Origin: JBLHKW01 sp047618565
GTDB taxonomy: Bacteria; Planctomycetota; UBA1135; GCA-002686595
Direction: 5' to 3'
DNA: 15,903 nucleotides
Assembly: GCA_047618565.1 (NCBI GenBank)
Contig: JBLHKW010000126.1
Span: 1-15,903 of the forward strand
Positions 15,852 to 15,903 of the stretch are shown here, piece by piece. How positions within the stretch are numbered: the stretch's first letter is position 1; each line of letters opens with the position of its first letter. Below the pieces are notes generated by a model, which was not told where the DNA came from, ran no database searches, and saw only the letters and a list, made by a program, of their open reading frames with translations. Made by a program: the position numbers and the translations under genes.

Positions 15852-15903
15852 TTACCTCCCCGGGGCTGCCACAGATCCGGACGTGCGCGATTAGCGCATC
15901 CGG
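15838..15903 (-). mobile_element. Putative 3' end of a group II intron (domains V and VI), truncated by window edge
   Basis: Read on the minus strand from 15903, the sequence folds as CCGGA, TGCGC, loop TAATC, GCGCA, a 2-nt CG bulge, then TCCGG and ATC. That is the layout of group II intron domain V: two stems separated by a 2-nt bulge on the 3' strand, about 33-34 nt in all. The first three bases (expected GAG) would lie outside the window. Immediately 3', GCCCCGGG and CCCGGGGC (15859-15866 and 15841-15848) form an 8-bp stem with a 10-nt loop, flanked by GTG/CAC, in the position of domain VI. Weak points: the distal loop is not a GNRA tetraloop, and I see no clear bulged branch-point A. The intron body and any reverse transcriptase would lie beyond 15903. 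Confidence 0.45.

Larger units (their letters stand above)
15520..15903. other. Non-coding, mobile-element-like right edge of window
   Basis: No complete gene is visible in these 384 bp. Moving away from mrfA the region holds a G8 tract (message sense), two related hairpin repeats, a short terminator-like hairpin, the end of a minus-strand reading frame, and a group II intron-like domain VI/V pair truncated by the window edge. The base composition is slightly less extreme than in the coding regions, and the sequence has the patchwork look of insertion debris. Confidence 0.6.

Noticed and set aside
15670..15894. 74-codon plus-strand frame at the window edge
   Set aside because: It runs antisense across the intron-like hairpins and the minus-strand tail. 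Its last residues (ATDPDVRD) are just the reverse reading of the domain V-like stem, a common source of spurious ORFs.

Overview
This is a high-GC (about two thirds by eye) bacterial chromosomal segment. It is densely packed with ordinary single-copy genes, and its right-hand edge looks mobile-element derived. A Planctomycetota origin is my best guess but is tentative. It rests on the GC-rich codon use, the mostly weak or absent Shine-Dalgarno sequences, a transmembrane FHA-Ser/Thr kinase with a very large C-terminal region, and secreted Arg/Gly-rich small proteins. I see no rRNA or tRNA gene and no CRISPR array.

Layout. Positions 1-1323 (+) hold the 3' part of a helical-repeat-like protein of unknown function. 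It converges on the glycolytic pair gap-pgk (3581-1327, minus strand), with only 3 bp between the stop codons. A 311-bp divergent intergenic region follows. Next on the plus strand come tilS (tRNA-Ile lysidine synthetase), then yggS (PLP homeostasis protein) followed after 5 bp by a 973-aa FHA plus Ser/Thr kinase membrane protein. After these come a purine nucleoside phosphorylase-fold protein that appears to have lost its active site, and purN, whose start overlaps the stop of the PNP-like gene. A convergent cluster on the minus strand (15519-10770) contains mrfA, a DEAD/DEAH-type helicase with a C-terminal Cys cluster. Its stop overlaps the start of mrfB, an RNase H-like exonuclease with helical repeats. 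A small secreted Arg/Gly-rich protein lies last in that cluster.

How the genes fit together. gap and pgk catalyse consecutive steps of lower glycolysis. The PNP-like protein and purN both point to purine chemistry. mrfA and mrfB match the Bacillus mitomycin-repair pair YprA/YprB and are coupled by a GTGA overlap, so a DNA-repair module is the clearest functional unit here.

The last 384 bp are the least ordinary part. They hold a G8 tract directly upstream of mrfA that could switch its start frame, and two tandem hairpin repeats 60 bp apart with compensatory stem changes. Beyond these lie the 3' end of an unidentified reading frame and a hairpin with the shape of group II intron domain V, cut off by the window edge.
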